A stretch of DNA of 64,000 nucleotides from Streptomyces syringium (lineage in GTDB: Bacteria > Actinomycetota > Actinomycetes > Streptomycetales > Streptomycetaceae), in the NCBI RefSeq assembly GCF_017876625.1, contig NZ_JAGIOH010000001.1:5291501-5355500 (forward strand), written 5' to 3'. Made by a program: the position numbers and the translations under genes. The notes under the pieces are model-generated. The model was not told the origin of the DNA. It did no database searches and saw nothing but the letters and a program-made list of their open reading frames with translations. Shown in pieces: positions 1 through 8,777 of the stretch (positions within the stretch are counted from its first letter, which is position 1; the number at the start of each line of letters is the position of its first letter).

Positions 1-123
1 GGCAAGCTCGTGTGGGTGCTGCTCGCGGGCACCATCCCCACGGCCGCGTTCTTCGTCGAGCGCAAGGTCGCCCGGGAACTGGAGCCGCTGATCGAGGGCA
101 CCGCGGAGCCGGTCGGCGCCTGA
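1..123 (+). CDS. DUF3817-like small membrane protein, C-terminal fragment
   Basis: Only the last 40 codons lie in the window; the gene begins upstream. The visible part reads as the end of a transmembrane helix (VWVLLAGTIPTAAFFVE) followed by a charged cytoplasmic tail ending EPVGA and a TGA stop. This hydrophobic-then-charged ending resembles the end of the small actinobacterial DUF3817 integral membrane proteins often found next to methylmalonyl-CoA mutase family genes. The family call rests on this short stretch and on the neighbour, so it is tentative. No function can be assigned. Confidence 0.5.
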   Translation, partial: GKLVWVLLAGTIPTAAFFVERKVARELEPLIEGTAEPVGA

Positions 124-200
124 CCGCCGCCGCTCCTCGGCACGACTCCACACACCGCCGCCCCGGACAAGCCTTGTGTCCGGGGCGTTTGTGCGCGACC

Positions 201-224
201 ATTTACTAGGACGTCCTAGTAAAT
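201..224. promoter_or_regulatory. Perfect 24-bp palindrome upstream of icmA, candidate operator
   Basis: The half-site ATTTACTAGGAC is followed immediately by its exact reverse complement. It lies 47 bp before the icmA start codon, where a repressor would block transcription. TetR-family regulators of short-chain acyl-CoA metabolism in Streptomyces (AccR is one I recall) bind palindromes in promoters of this type of gene. Assigning it to such a regulator is inference. Confidence 0.7.
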
Positions 225-271
225 CTGGCCCCGCGAGGCGGCGGGCAGCGCGAGAGGCGGCAGGCAGCGTT

Positions 272-1975
<1,704 letters not shown>

Positions 1976-1985
1976 CGGTTCCTGA

Positions 1986-2032
1986 CCGGGGCTCCGCCCC
2001 GGACCCCGGTCCTCAAGCGCCGGACGGGCTGG
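1986..2032. repeat. GC-rich hairpin repeat (family copy 1) at a convergent gene junction
   Basis: It contains the perfect stem CCGGGGC-TCC-GCCCCGG (1986-2002) followed by a CTTGAGGAC/CCGGACGGG module. It is the reverse complement, with about one mismatch, of the right half of the repeat at 13465-13512. It sits between icmA and the convergent tetR gene and probably terminates both. The stop codon and last few codons of the tetR gene (2013-2030) lie inside it. Confidence 0.75.
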
Positions 2033-2654
2033 ATTGTGCTGATGCCAGCCCGCCCACCACCAGTGCCGCGAAGCTTCGTGCCCACTCGCCGTCCACCGCC
2101 TCCGCGCTCACCAGCGTGCGGTGCAGCACCGTCCCCGCGACCACGTCGAAGATCAGGTCCGTGTTGCGGCCGGCCGCCGCCGGGTCCGGCTCGTGGGGGA
2201 GTTCGCCCCGAGCCTGCGCCCGCTCCCGCCCCAGGAGCACCAGCGTCTTCTGCCGGTCCACGATCGCGGAGCGGATGCGGGCGCGCAGGGCGTCGTCGCG
2301 GGTGGATTCGGCCACCACGGCCATCAGGGCCGTCTTCGTCTCCGGGCGTTCCAGCAGGGCGGCGAACTGCAGGACGACCCCCTCGATGTCCGCCTGGAGG
2401 CTGCCCCGGTCGGGGAGCTCCAAGTGCTCGTCGAAGAGGGCTGCCACGGCGTCCACGACGAGTTCGCTCTTGCCCGCCCAGCGTCTGTAGAGGGTGGTCT
2501 TCGCGACCCCGGCGCGGGCCGCCACGTCGCCCAGCGTCAGCTTTCCCCAGCCGAGTTCGACCAGCGCGGCGCGCGTCGCGTCGAGGATCGCGCGGTCGGC
2601 CTCGGCGCTGCGCGGGCGGCCCGTCCGGCGCCCGGAGGGGGAGGCGGAAGTCAT
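2013..2654 (-). CDS. TetR/AcrR family transcriptional regulator
   Basis: A 213-residue DNA-binding repressor-type protein. After a basic N-terminus (GRRTGRPRSAEADRAILDAT) comes a clear TetR helix-turn-helix with LTLGDVAARAGVAKTTLYRRW near residues 38-58. The C-terminal half is a helical ligand-binding domain, probably of the TetR_C type. The ATG at 2654 starts MTSASPSGRR; an ATG 18 bases upstream (2672) is possible. It converges on icmA and diverges from the thioredoxin gene. A 17-bp palindrome in the divergent promoter region (2786-2802) differs from the icmA palindrome, so autoregulation is likelier than control of icmA. The ligand is unknown. The last residues (SSPSGA) are encoded within the hairpin repeat. 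Confidence 0.85.
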   Translation of the reverse strand: MTSASPSGRRTGRPRSAEADRAILDATRAALVELGWGKLTLGDVAARAGVAKTTLYRRWAGKSELVVDAVAALFDEHLELPDRGSLQADIEGVVLQFAALLERPETKTALMAVVAESTRDDALRARIRSAIVDRQKTLVLLGRERAQARGELPHEPDPAAAGRNTDLIFDVVAGTVLHRTLVSAEAVDGEWARSFAALVVGGLASAQSSPSGA

Positions 2655-2785
2655 GCCCGCGACCTTACCCATGAGTACGACCGGGGAAGCGTGCCCCTCG
2701 AGCGCCTCTTCGTGCGCCCCTTCGTGCGCCTGTCCGTGAGGCAGATCACCGGAAATGCTTGCGGAGGGATATGGGGTTGCAGTTA

Positions 2786-2802
2786 CGCTACGACTCGTAG
2801 CG
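2786..2802. promoter_or_regulatory. 17-bp palindrome in tetR-thioredoxin intergenic region, candidate TetR operator
   Basis: CGCTACGA-C-TCGTAGCG is perfectly symmetric about the central base. It lies 131 bp upstream of the tetR start and 116 bp upstream of the thioredoxin start. Odd-length palindromes of this size are typical TetR-family operators. That the adjacent TetR protein binds it is inference. Confidence 0.6.
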
Positions 2803-2918
2803 AAAGAGCGACAACCACGGATGCCGGGTGGGGACCCGGTGTCGATTGCGAAGCGCTATGAGATCACGTGACGACGTGCGTTTTTCCGATCGCCGCGCGG
2901 AGGGGGGAGGATAGGCCC

Positions 2919-3896
2919 ATGCAGCCACGGAACATGTCCATGAGTGGAGTGGTCGACCTCGCCGCGGTGAAGGCGGCCGGGGAAGCCAAGCAGAAGGCCG
3001 AGCAGGCGCGCGCCGAAGCGGCGCGCCAGGGCGGTACGCCGCCCGTCGGGGCCTCCGGCCTCGTCTTCGACGTCGACGAGGCGGGCTTCGAGCTCGAGGT
3101 CCTCCAGCGCTCCGCCGAGGTGCCGGTCGTCATCGACTTCTGGGCCGAATGGTGCGAGCCGTGCAAGCAGCTCGGCCCGCTGCTGGAGCGGCTGGCGGCG
3201 GAGTACGCCGGCCGGTTCGTGCTCGCCAAGGTCGACGTCGAAGCCAATCAGATGCTCTTCCAGCAGTTCGGCGTGCAGTCCATCCCCGCGGTCTTCGCGG
3301 TGGTGGCCGGGCAGGCCCTGCCGCTGTTCCAGGGCGCCGCGCCCGAGGGGCAGATCCGCCAGGTGCTGGACCAGCTCATCCAGGTCTCGGAGCAGCGCTT
3401 CGGGATCGTGGGCGCGCCGGTGCAGCCCGGTGCGGCCGACGAGCAGGCGGCCGCGGCCGCGCCGCAGCCGCCCGCGGGCCCGCACGACAGCGCCCTTGCC
3501 CTGGCCCACGAGGCGCTGGACGCCGGTGACCTGGGCGGCGCCCTCCAGGCGTACAAGAACGTGCTGTCCGACGACCCGGGCAATCTGGAGGCGAAGCTCG
3601 GTCTCTCCCAGGCCGAACTGCTCCAGCGCGTCCAGGACCTGGACCCGCAGAAGGTCCGCCGGGACGCCGCCGAGCGTCCCACCGATGTGCAGGCGCAGCT
3701 CGCCGCCGCCGACCTCGACCTGGTCGGCGGGCATGTCGAGGACGCCTTCGGCCGCCTGATCGACGCGGTGAAGCGGACGGCCGGCGAGGACCGGGACGCC
3801 GCACGGGTGCGGCTGTTGGAGCTCTTCGAGGTGATCGGGCCGGATGATCCGCGGGTGACCGCAGCGCGTACCGCGCTCTCCCGCGCGCTGTTCTGA
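2919..3896 (+). CDS. Thioredoxin-domain protein with C-terminal TPR region (CnoX/YbbN-like)
   Basis: A 325-residue cytoplasmic protein without signal peptide. An Ala/Glu-rich helical leader (about 1-45) precedes a thioredoxin fold with the redox motif WCEPC at 78-82 and the cis-proline loop SIPAV. A low-complexity Ala/Pro linker near 170-185 then leads to TPR-like helical repeats (ALAHEALDAGDLGGALQAY and following). This architecture is that of CnoX/YbbN chaperedoxins, which combine holdase activity with thiol redox protection of client proteins. Unlike the E. coli member, the CxxC pair is intact here, so disulfide exchange is plausible. The ATG at 2919 has a strong AGGGGGGAGGA ribosome site 8 bases upstream. 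It is followed by a terminator at 3985-4016. Confidence 0.85.
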   Translation: MQPRNMSMSGVVDLAAVKAAGEAKQKAEQARAEAARQGGTPPVGASGLVFDVDEAGFELEVLQRSAEVPVVIDFWAEWCEPCKQLGPLLERLAAEYAGRFVLAKVDVEANQMLFQQFGVQSIPAVFAVVAGQALPLFQGAAPEGQIRQVLDQLIQVSEQRFGIVGAPVQPGAADEQAAAAAPQPPAGPHDSALALAHEALDAGDLGGALQAYKNVLSDDPGNLEAKLGLSQAELLQRVQDLDPQKVRRDAAERPTDVQAQLAAADLDLVGGHVEDAFGRLIDAVKRTAGEDRDAARVRLLELFEVIGPDDPRVTAARTALSRALF

Positions 3897-3971
3897 CGGA
3901 CTCCCGTACCTCCCGCACCACCGACGGGACGACGGCGGCGCTTTACCAAAACTTGATAAACGGCGCTGCTG

Positions 3972-3984
3972 TTACTGGCAGTAA
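3972..3984. promoter_or_regulatory. TTACTG-G-CAGTAA dyad just before the terminator
   Basis: A perfect 6-bp inverted repeat around one base, between the thioredoxin stop and its terminator. It shares the TTACT...AGTAA core with the dyad at 4099-4116 and with the icmA palindrome. It may be an operator for the downstream cassette or coincidence. Confidence 0.3.
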
Positions 3985-4016
3985 GAAAACCCGGGCCCTT
4001 CGCCCGGGTTTTTTCT
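3985..4016 (+). terminator. Intrinsic terminator after the thioredoxin gene
   Basis: The stem AACCCGGGC / GCCCGGGTT with a 5-base loop is followed by a run of T residues (TTTTTTC). The preceding AAAA makes it potentially bidirectional. This is one of few classical U-tract terminators in the window. Confidence 0.9.
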
Positions 4017-4098
4017 TTCGCACCCCTTCTGTCCGGGCACACTCCGGCGCTCTCGCACGCCCGGTCGATGCGGGTCGGTCGCCCTTCGGTTATCCCCC

Positions 4099-4116
4099 CG
4101 TTACTCGCTAGTAACG
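4099..4116. promoter_or_regulatory. CGTTACT-n4-AGTAACG dyad upstream of the DUF6230 gene
   Basis: Seven-base perfect arms separated by CGCT, located 360 bp upstream of the DUF6230 start. The arms resemble the core of the icmA palindrome (TTACT...AGTAA), suggesting a TetR-like site. No regulator is encoded next to it. Confidence 0.5.
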
Positions 4117-4135
4117 AACCTCTTGTGCCCCGGCC

Positions 4136-4173
4136 GGGAATGGACCACGATCGGCCAAGCTCGGTCCATTCCC
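4136..4173. repeat. 11-bp inverted repeat in the DUF6230 leader
   Basis: GGGAATGGACC and GGTCCATTCCC are exact complements 16 bases apart. A further perfect 7-bp pair (GGCCGGC/GCCGGCC) lies at 4226-4249. They could form leader RNA hairpins or protein-binding sites. The 4017-4475 stretch contains no credible gene; I recognise no known riboswitch in it. Confidence 0.45.
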
Positions 4174-4475
4174 CCGGCACGGCCCCAACTGGCCCGCGCC
4201 AGGGGGTGATGGGTCCCCACCGGGTGGCCGGCGGCACCATAAGCCGGCCTTGGGACAGGGGGGTCTCCGTCGCCAACGGCGGTGCCTGTCCCCGAGGTTG
4301 CGCGAAGGCGTGGCCAGTGGTTGTCGCTCGGGGGTGATCGCCGGAGTATCGGGTGCGGAGTGGTTGGCGCCACCGAAGCGACGGCGCTCCTTCCCGAGGA
4401 CGTAGCACTTCTCCCATCCCGGGCACGGGTGTCCCAGCCCTTGCCGGAGATGTACGTCCGAGAAGGAGGAAAGTC

Positions 4476-5117
4476 ATGGAGTCGATGACGACTCGCGGCG
4501 GCACCAGATGGAAGCGGTTCGCCGTCGTCATGGTGCCCAGCGTCGCGGCGACGGCCGCCATCGGAGTGGCCCTCGCGCAGGGCGCCCTCGCGGCGTCCTT
4601 CAGTGTGTCGGGGCAGCAGTTCGAAGTGGCGGCCGAAAGCCTGCACGGCTGGGGTTTCGTCCAGTACGGGGCGAACGACGTCACCAAGCAGGGAAACAAG
4701 CCGGTCGCGGTGGTCGGTATCGAGAAGGCGGAGATCACCAAGCTCTGCCAGGCGGTCACCATCCCCACCCCGTTCGGCAAGGTGTCGATGAAGCTGCAGG
4801 CCGGCGGTGGCAAGGACAAGGTCCAGGCGCAGAAGCTCTACATCGACGCCGACGACCTCCAGGCCAACGCGAAGTTCACCAATGTGGACATCGGCGTCTC
4901 GGTGACCGACACCACCAAGGGCCCCGGCCCGGCCAAGCCCGGTGGTGCGCACGGTGAGCGCGGCGGCTATGTGCCGGGCTCGTTCGCCCAGCAGGCCGAC
5001 GAGGTGGAGTTCACCGACGTCCACCAGCGTGCCTGGGCGACCTCGGCCGGATCGTTCACGCTTCCCGGCCTGAAGATGGGCGTCAACATGGGCGAAGCCG
5101 ATTGCAAGAACAACTGA
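4476..5117 (+). CDS. DUF6230 family secreted/anchored protein (formerly called cholesterol esterase)
   Basis: A 213-residue protein with a basic N-terminus and one hydrophobic segment (FAVVMVPSVAATAAIGVALA, residues 13-32), then Gln-Gly-Ala-Leu-Ala-Ala, consistent with a signal peptide or anchor. The rest reads as beta-rich (FSVSGQQFEVAAESLHGWGF ... FTDVHQRAW ... GSFTLPGLKMG). No Ser-His-Asp lipase motif is visible, so the old cholesterol esterase label in databases is unsupported. The ATG at 4476 follows an excellent AAGGAGGA site. The next two genes encode a four-helix DUF6114 membrane protein and a larger anchored protein whose C-terminal domain resembles this one; together they look like a cell-envelope cassette. 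Function unknown. Confidence 0.8.
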   Translation: MESMTTRGGTRWKRFAVVMVPSVAATAAIGVALAQGALAASFSVSGQQFEVAAESLHGWGFVQYGANDVTKQGNKPVAVVGIEKAEITKLCQAVTIPTPFGKVSMKLQAGGGKDKVQAQKLYIDADDLQANAKFTNVDIGVSVTDTTKGPGPAKPGGAHGERGGYVPGSFAQQADEVEFTDVHQRAWATSAGSFTLPGLKMGVNMGEADCKNN

Positions 5118-5131
5118 CGCACTGAACGGGC

Positions 5132-5165
5132 GGGTACGGGGGACTGCTTTCGTGCCCCCGTACCC
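5132..5165 (+). terminator. Hairpin after the DUF6230 gene
   Basis: Perfect 11-bp stem GGGTACGGGGG / CCCCCGTACCC with a 12-base loop, 14 bases past the stop codon, without a T-run. Its right arm leads into three further tandem GTACC(C) units (to about 5174). It probably attenuates transcription between the first and second cassette genes. Confidence 0.65.
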
Positions 5166-5255
5166 GTACCCGTACCGCGCCGCGCCCCGCACCGTTGGAG
5201 CAGTGGCGCCGAGTTCAGGTTCCACCGATTCGCCGGTTCCGAGGAGCTGTACGCC

Positions 5256-5795
5256 ATGAGCGCCGACACGCGCCCCCAGCCGATCGACAATTTCCGCCGC
5301 TTCCGTCACTCGTTCCGGCACTGGCGCGGACAACGCCCCTTCTGGGCCGGGCTGTTGACCTTGCTGGCCGGGTTTCCGATCATGTACATCCCGTACCAGA
5401 CCATGACGCTGGGCGACTTGAGCATCCGCATGGCCACCACGGCGGGCGCCGGCTCGCTGATCATCGGTGTGCTGCTGGTCGTGCTGGGCCTGACCATGTG
5501 GTTTCAGCAGCAGTCGCGCATCTTCGCGGGCGTCGCGGCCATCCTGCTCGCGCTCGTCTCCCTGGTCGTCTCCAACATCGGTGCGTTCCTGATCGGTTTC
5601 CTGCTGGCTCTGATCGGCGGCGCGCTCAGCGTGTCCTGGATGCCCGGCAAGCCGATCGCGGCCCCGGCCGTGGACGGGCCTGCGGACGGGCCTTCGGACG
5701 AGCCGGTGCGGCTGACGAAGGACACCTCCCCCCGGGGCGAGGTGTCAGGAACGACGCCGGTTGGCGAATTCGACGGGGGGAACCGTGGCGACTGA
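5256..5795 (+). CDS. DUF6114 domain membrane protein
   Basis: A 179-residue integral membrane protein. After a basic cytoplasmic N-terminus (FRRFRHSFRHWRGQRPFW) there are four hydrophobic segments near 30-48, 63-84, 89-105 and 108-125. A polar acidic C-terminal tail follows. This is the typical DUF6114 layout, a family regularly encoded beside DUF6230 proteins in Streptomyces. The ATG at 5256 is preceded by GAGGAG. Its last 11 bases overlap the start of the next gene (GTG at 5785), indicating translational coupling. The role is unknown; acting as membrane partner of the two flanking exported proteins is inference from the conserved neighbourhood. Confidence 0.8.
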   Translation: MSADTRPQPIDNFRRFRHSFRHWRGQRPFWAGLLTLLAGFPIMYIPYQTMTLGDLSIRMATTAGAGSLIIGVLLVVLGLTMWFQQQSRIFAGVAAILLALVSLVVSNIGAFLIGFLLALIGGALSVSWMPGKPIAAPAVDGPADGPSDEPVRLTKDTSPRGEVSGTTPVGEFDGGNRGD

Positions 5796-7071
5796 CGACG
5801 CTCGCGAAGACGGCACGGCCCCCGGGCCGGCCGACCGGCCGAGAACCGGGCCGCGGCACGCCGCGCCCAGGAAGCCGCTGCTGAACCGGCTGCACATGCC
5901 CGCCGGCAAGGCCGTGGCGCTGGCCGCGATGCCCACCGCGGTGCTGATGGGGATGGGGTTCACACCCCAGCTGGCCCAGGCCAAGCCCGTACCGAAGAAC
6001 CCCTTCCTGGACGGGCCGTGCGTCACGGCGCCGGACCGGACACCGAGCGGGACGCCCAGCGGGACGCCGAGCGGCACGGCCGGGGCGACTGCCCGTCCGG
6101 ACCCGACCGGGTCCGCGAAGGATGCCGGGAAGGACACCGGGAAGCCGGACGGGGCGACGAAGCCCTCCAAGCCGTCCACGACTGCGTCTCCCGCCGTGCC
6201 CCGTAAACGGACCGCCGAACCCCAGACATCCCCTTCGGCGACTCCCACCCCCACCCCCACCCCGTCGGCCACCAAGTCCACGAACCCGCTGGACCCGCTG
6301 GGCCTCGGCGAGAAGCTCGGGGAGATCCTCACGGGCAGCAAGTCGGACCCGGGGGACAAGGCCCCACCTGTCACCCTGCCGAGCGCTCCGACCGGTCCGT
6401 CGGCCACCAAGTCCGCCGAGCCGGGGAAGCCCCTTCCGCCCACGAAGACGCCGGCCGACAAGGCCCGGCCGTCGAAGAAGCCCACGCCGACGCAGGAGCC
6501 CACGCCGACCGGCTCCGCCACCTCGTCGCCGTCCCCCTCGCCGAGCACCAGCGCGAGCGCGGACGCGGACGCCGACGGGTCCGAGGAGACGCCCTGCCCC
6601 AGCCGGGCCGTGACGGACGAGAACGAGCAGCACGCCTTCCCGACGCAGCCCTGGTACCTGGAGACCAGCAAGCTGTCCCTGCACGGGCTCAAGTACGAGG
6701 GCATCAAAGAGATCACGATGGTGAACGGGCAGCGGAAGAAGGCCCTGAAGTTCACCGCGAGCGCGCTGGACATCAAGGACCTGCATCAGATCGTCAACAG
6801 CGGCGGCAAGCAGTACCACGTCACGGGTATGGGGCAGACGTCCACGATCCGCAACGGCAAGGTGACCATGTACACCGAGGAGCTCAAGGGCACGCTCAAT
6901 CTTCTGGGCATCCCCACGCTCAAGGTCACCTTCAGCCCGGAGTCCCCGCCCCCGCTGTCCCTGCCGGAGCTCGTCTTCACCGACGTCAAGATCCGTCAGG
7001 CGGGCCAGTTCGGCGGCACCCTCTCCGTTCCGAGTCTGCACCAGTATCTGACGGATGGGACGTATCCGTAG
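5785..7071 (+). CDS. Membrane-anchored Pro/Thr/Ser-rich protein with C-terminal DUF6230-like domain
   Basis: A 428-residue protein. A hydrophobic segment near residues 36-55 (AVALAAMPTAVLMGMGF) ends LAQAKP, like a signal peptide. It is followed by about 190 residues of low-complexity Pro/Thr/Ser/Lys/Gly (four GTPSGT-type repeats, TPTPTPTPS), a cell-wall-spanning linker. The last 155 residues form a folded domain. Short blocks match the DUF6230 protein two genes upstream: FTDVKIRQAG versus FTDVHQRAWA, and LDIKDLHQIV versus AEITKLCQAV. The GTG at 5785 is chosen for the GGGGGGAAC site before it and the 11-base overlap with the upstream gene; a TTG at 5761 is in frame. Likely exported and cell-surface located; function unknown. 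Confidence 0.7.
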   Translation: MATDDAREDGTAPGPADRPRTGPRHAAPRKPLLNRLHMPAGKAVALAAMPTAVLMGMGFTPQLAQAKPVPKNPFLDGPCVTAPDRTPSGTPSGTPSGTAGATARPDPTGSAKDAGKDTGKPDGATKPSKPSTTASPAVPRKRTAEPQTSPSATPTPTPTPSATKSTNPLDPLGLGEKLGEILTGSKSDPGDKAPPVTLPSAPTGPSATKSAEPGKPLPPTKTPADKARPSKKPTPTQEPTPTGSATSSPSPSPSTSASADADADGSEETPCPSRAVTDENEQHAFPTQPWYLETSKLSLHGLKYEGIKEITMVNGQRKKALKFTASALDIKDLHQIVNSGGKQYHVTGMGQTSTIRNGKVTMYTEELKGTLNLLGIPTLKVTFSPESPPPLSLPELVFTDVKIRQAGQFGGTLSVPSLHQYLTDGTYP

Positions 7072-7122
7072 ACCGGTTCAGGGCCTGTCCGGGTGGCATT
7101 CGTCGGCTGACCCGCCGTTTCG

Positions 7123-7170
7123 TCCTCAATCGCCGGACGGGCTGATTTGAGCCCGTCCGGCGATTGAGGA
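7123..7170. repeat. Long hairpin repeat (family copy 2) between convergent genes
   Basis: A perfect 21-bp stem (left arm TCCTCAATCGCCGGACGGGC plus T) with a 6-base loop, followed by ACACCGCCGCGCAGCGGAGGTG. The right arm and this tail recur almost identically at 20494-20536. It lies between the convergent secreted-protein and pyk genes and probably works as a terminator. Confidence 0.85.
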
Positions 7171-7214
7171 CACCGCCGCGCAGCGGAGGTGCGGACGACT
7201 CAGCCCGAACCGAA

Positions 7215-7263
7215 ACGGCCGTGGTCACCACCCCCGTCAGCAGGGGGTGGCGGCCACGGCCGT
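7215..7263 (-). terminator. Hairpin terminator of pyk
   Basis: Arms ACGGCCGTGG..ACCACCCCC and GGGGGTGG..CCACGGCCGT pair with a small internal mismatch, 18 bases past the pyk stop on the minus strand. With the neighbouring hairpin repeat, the two convergent genes are separated by two strong stems. Confidence 0.7.
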
Positions 7264-7281
7264 AGGCGCTGAGCGCGAGAA

Positions 7282-8706
7282 CTAGCGGTTCTCGCCCAGG
7301 TGGTGCACCCGCACCATGTTCGTCGTGCCGGGGACGCCGGGGGGCGAACCGGCCGTGATGATCATCGTGTCGCCCTCGCCGTAGCGGTTGAGCTTGAGCA
7401 GCTCGGCGTCGACCAGGTCGACCATCGCGTCGGTGTTCTCCACGTGCGGGACGACGTAGGTCTCGACGCCCCAGCTCAGCGCGAGCTGGTTGCGGGTCGA
7501 GGCGTCCGTGGTGAAGGCCAGGATCGGCTGGGCCGTGCGGTAGCGGGACAGGCGGCGGGCCGTGTCACCGGACTTGGTGAAGGCGACCAGCGACTTCGCA
7601 CCCAGGAAGTCCGCGATCTCGCAGGCCGCGCGGGCGACCGAACCGCCCTGCGTGCGCGGCTTCTTGCCCGGCACCAGCGGCTGGAGGCCCTTGGAGAGCA
7701 GCTCCTCCTCGGCCGCCTCGACGATGCGGGACATCGTCTTGACGGTCTCGATCGGGTACGCGCCGACGCTGGACTCGGCGGACAGCATGACCGCGTCCGC
7801 GCCGTCGAGGATCGCGTTGGCGACGTCGGAGGCCTCGGCGCGGGTCGGCCGCGAGTTGGTGATCATCGACTCCATCATCTGGGTCGCCACGATCACCGGC
7901 TTGGCGTTGCGGCGGCACAGCTCGATGAGGCGCTTCTGCACCATCGGGACCTTCTCCAGCGGGTACTCCACCGCCAGGTCGCCACGTGCCACCATCACGC
8001 CGTCGAACGCCATGACGACGTCCTGCATGTTGGCCACGGCCTGCGGCTTCTCGACCTTGGCGATGACCGGCACCCGGCGGCCGACCTCGTCCATGACGCG
8101 GTGCACGTCGAGGACGTCCTTCGCGTCGCGGACGAAGGACAGCGCGACCATGTCGCAGCCCATGTCGAGGGCGAACTTCAGGTCATCGATGTCCTTCTCG
8201 GACAGCGCCGGGACGTTGACGGCCGCGCCGGGCAGGTTGATGCCCTTGTGGTCGGAGATCACACCGCCCTCGATCACGATGGTCTTGACCCGGGGGCCCT
8301 GGACCTCGGTGACGCGCAGCTCGACGTTGCCGTCGTTGATCAGGATCTGGTCGCCCTTGGAGACGTCGCCCGGCAGACCCTTGTAGGTCGTGCCGCAGAT
8401 CGTCCGGTCGCCGGGGACGTCCTCGACGGTGATGGTGAACTCGTCACCGCGCACCAGCTCCACGGGGCCGTCCGCGAAGGTCTCCAGGCGGATCTTCGGG
8501 CCCTGGAGGTCGGCGAGGACGCCGACCGCGCGGCCGGTCGCCTCGGTGGCCTTACGGAGGCGGTCGTACCGCTCCTCGTGCTCCTGGTGGGTCCCGTGGC
8601 TCATGTTGAAGCGGGCCACGTTCATACCGGCCTCGATCAGCGTCTTCAGCTGGTCGAAGGAGTCGACGGCGGGGCCCAGGGTGCAGACGATTTTGGAACG
8701 GCGCAT
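7282..8706 (-). CDS. pyk: Pyruvate kinase
   Basis: A 474-residue cytosolic enzyme converting phosphoenolpyruvate and ADP to pyruvate and ATP. It starts MRRSKIVCTLGPA. NMSHGTHQEHEERY is the K+/phosphate-binding region, GVLADLQGPKIRL leads into the B domain, and MVARGDLAVEYP binds Mg2+. The family signature is SMITNSRPTRAEASDVANAI, followed by DGADAVMLSAES. The C-terminal allosteric domain is complete. The ATG at 8706 fits the conserved N-terminus. It lies downstream of pta and ackA on the same strand (71-base gap), giving a pta-ackA-pyk order, with two hairpins after it. Streptomyces has two pyruvate kinases; this copy, beside ackA, corresponds by position to Pyk2. Confidence 0.97.
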   Translation of the reverse strand: MRRSKIVCTLGPAVDSFDQLKTLIEAGMNVARFNMSHGTHQEHEERYDRLRKATEATGRAVGVLADLQGPKIRLETFADGPVELVRGDEFTITVEDVPGDRTICGTTYKGLPGDVSKGDQILINDGNVELRVTEVQGPRVKTIVIEGGVISDHKGINLPGAAVNVPALSEKDIDDLKFALDMGCDMVALSFVRDAKDVLDVHRVMDEVGRRVPVIAKVEKPQAVANMQDVVMAFDGVMVARGDLAVEYPLEKVPMVQKRLIELCRRNAKPVIVATQMMESMITNSRPTRAEASDVANAILDGADAVMLSAESSVGAYPIETVKTMSRIVEAAEEELLSKGLQPLVPGKKPRTQGGSVARAACEIADFLGAKSLVAFTKSGDTARRLSRYRTAQPILAFTTDASTRNQLALSWGVETYVVPHVENTDAMVDLVDAELLKLNRYGEGDTMIITAGSPPGVPGTTNMVRVHHLGENR

Positions 8707-8777
8707 GGGGCAGATCCTATCGGTTTGTTTCGGAGCGGAATATTCGAGCTGGGGTAACGACCGGGGCAGGTCGTCGA

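Noticed and set aside
4476..5117. Cholesterol esterase, the historic label for this family
   Set aside because: No GxSxG nucleophile motif or Asp/His partners are visible; the domain looks like a non-enzymatic beta protein.
5155..5174. Tandem GTACCC units as a possible microsatellite or origin-like iteron
   Set aside because: Only about three to four units, and the first forms the right arm of the terminator hairpin; nothing else suggests replication or phase variation.
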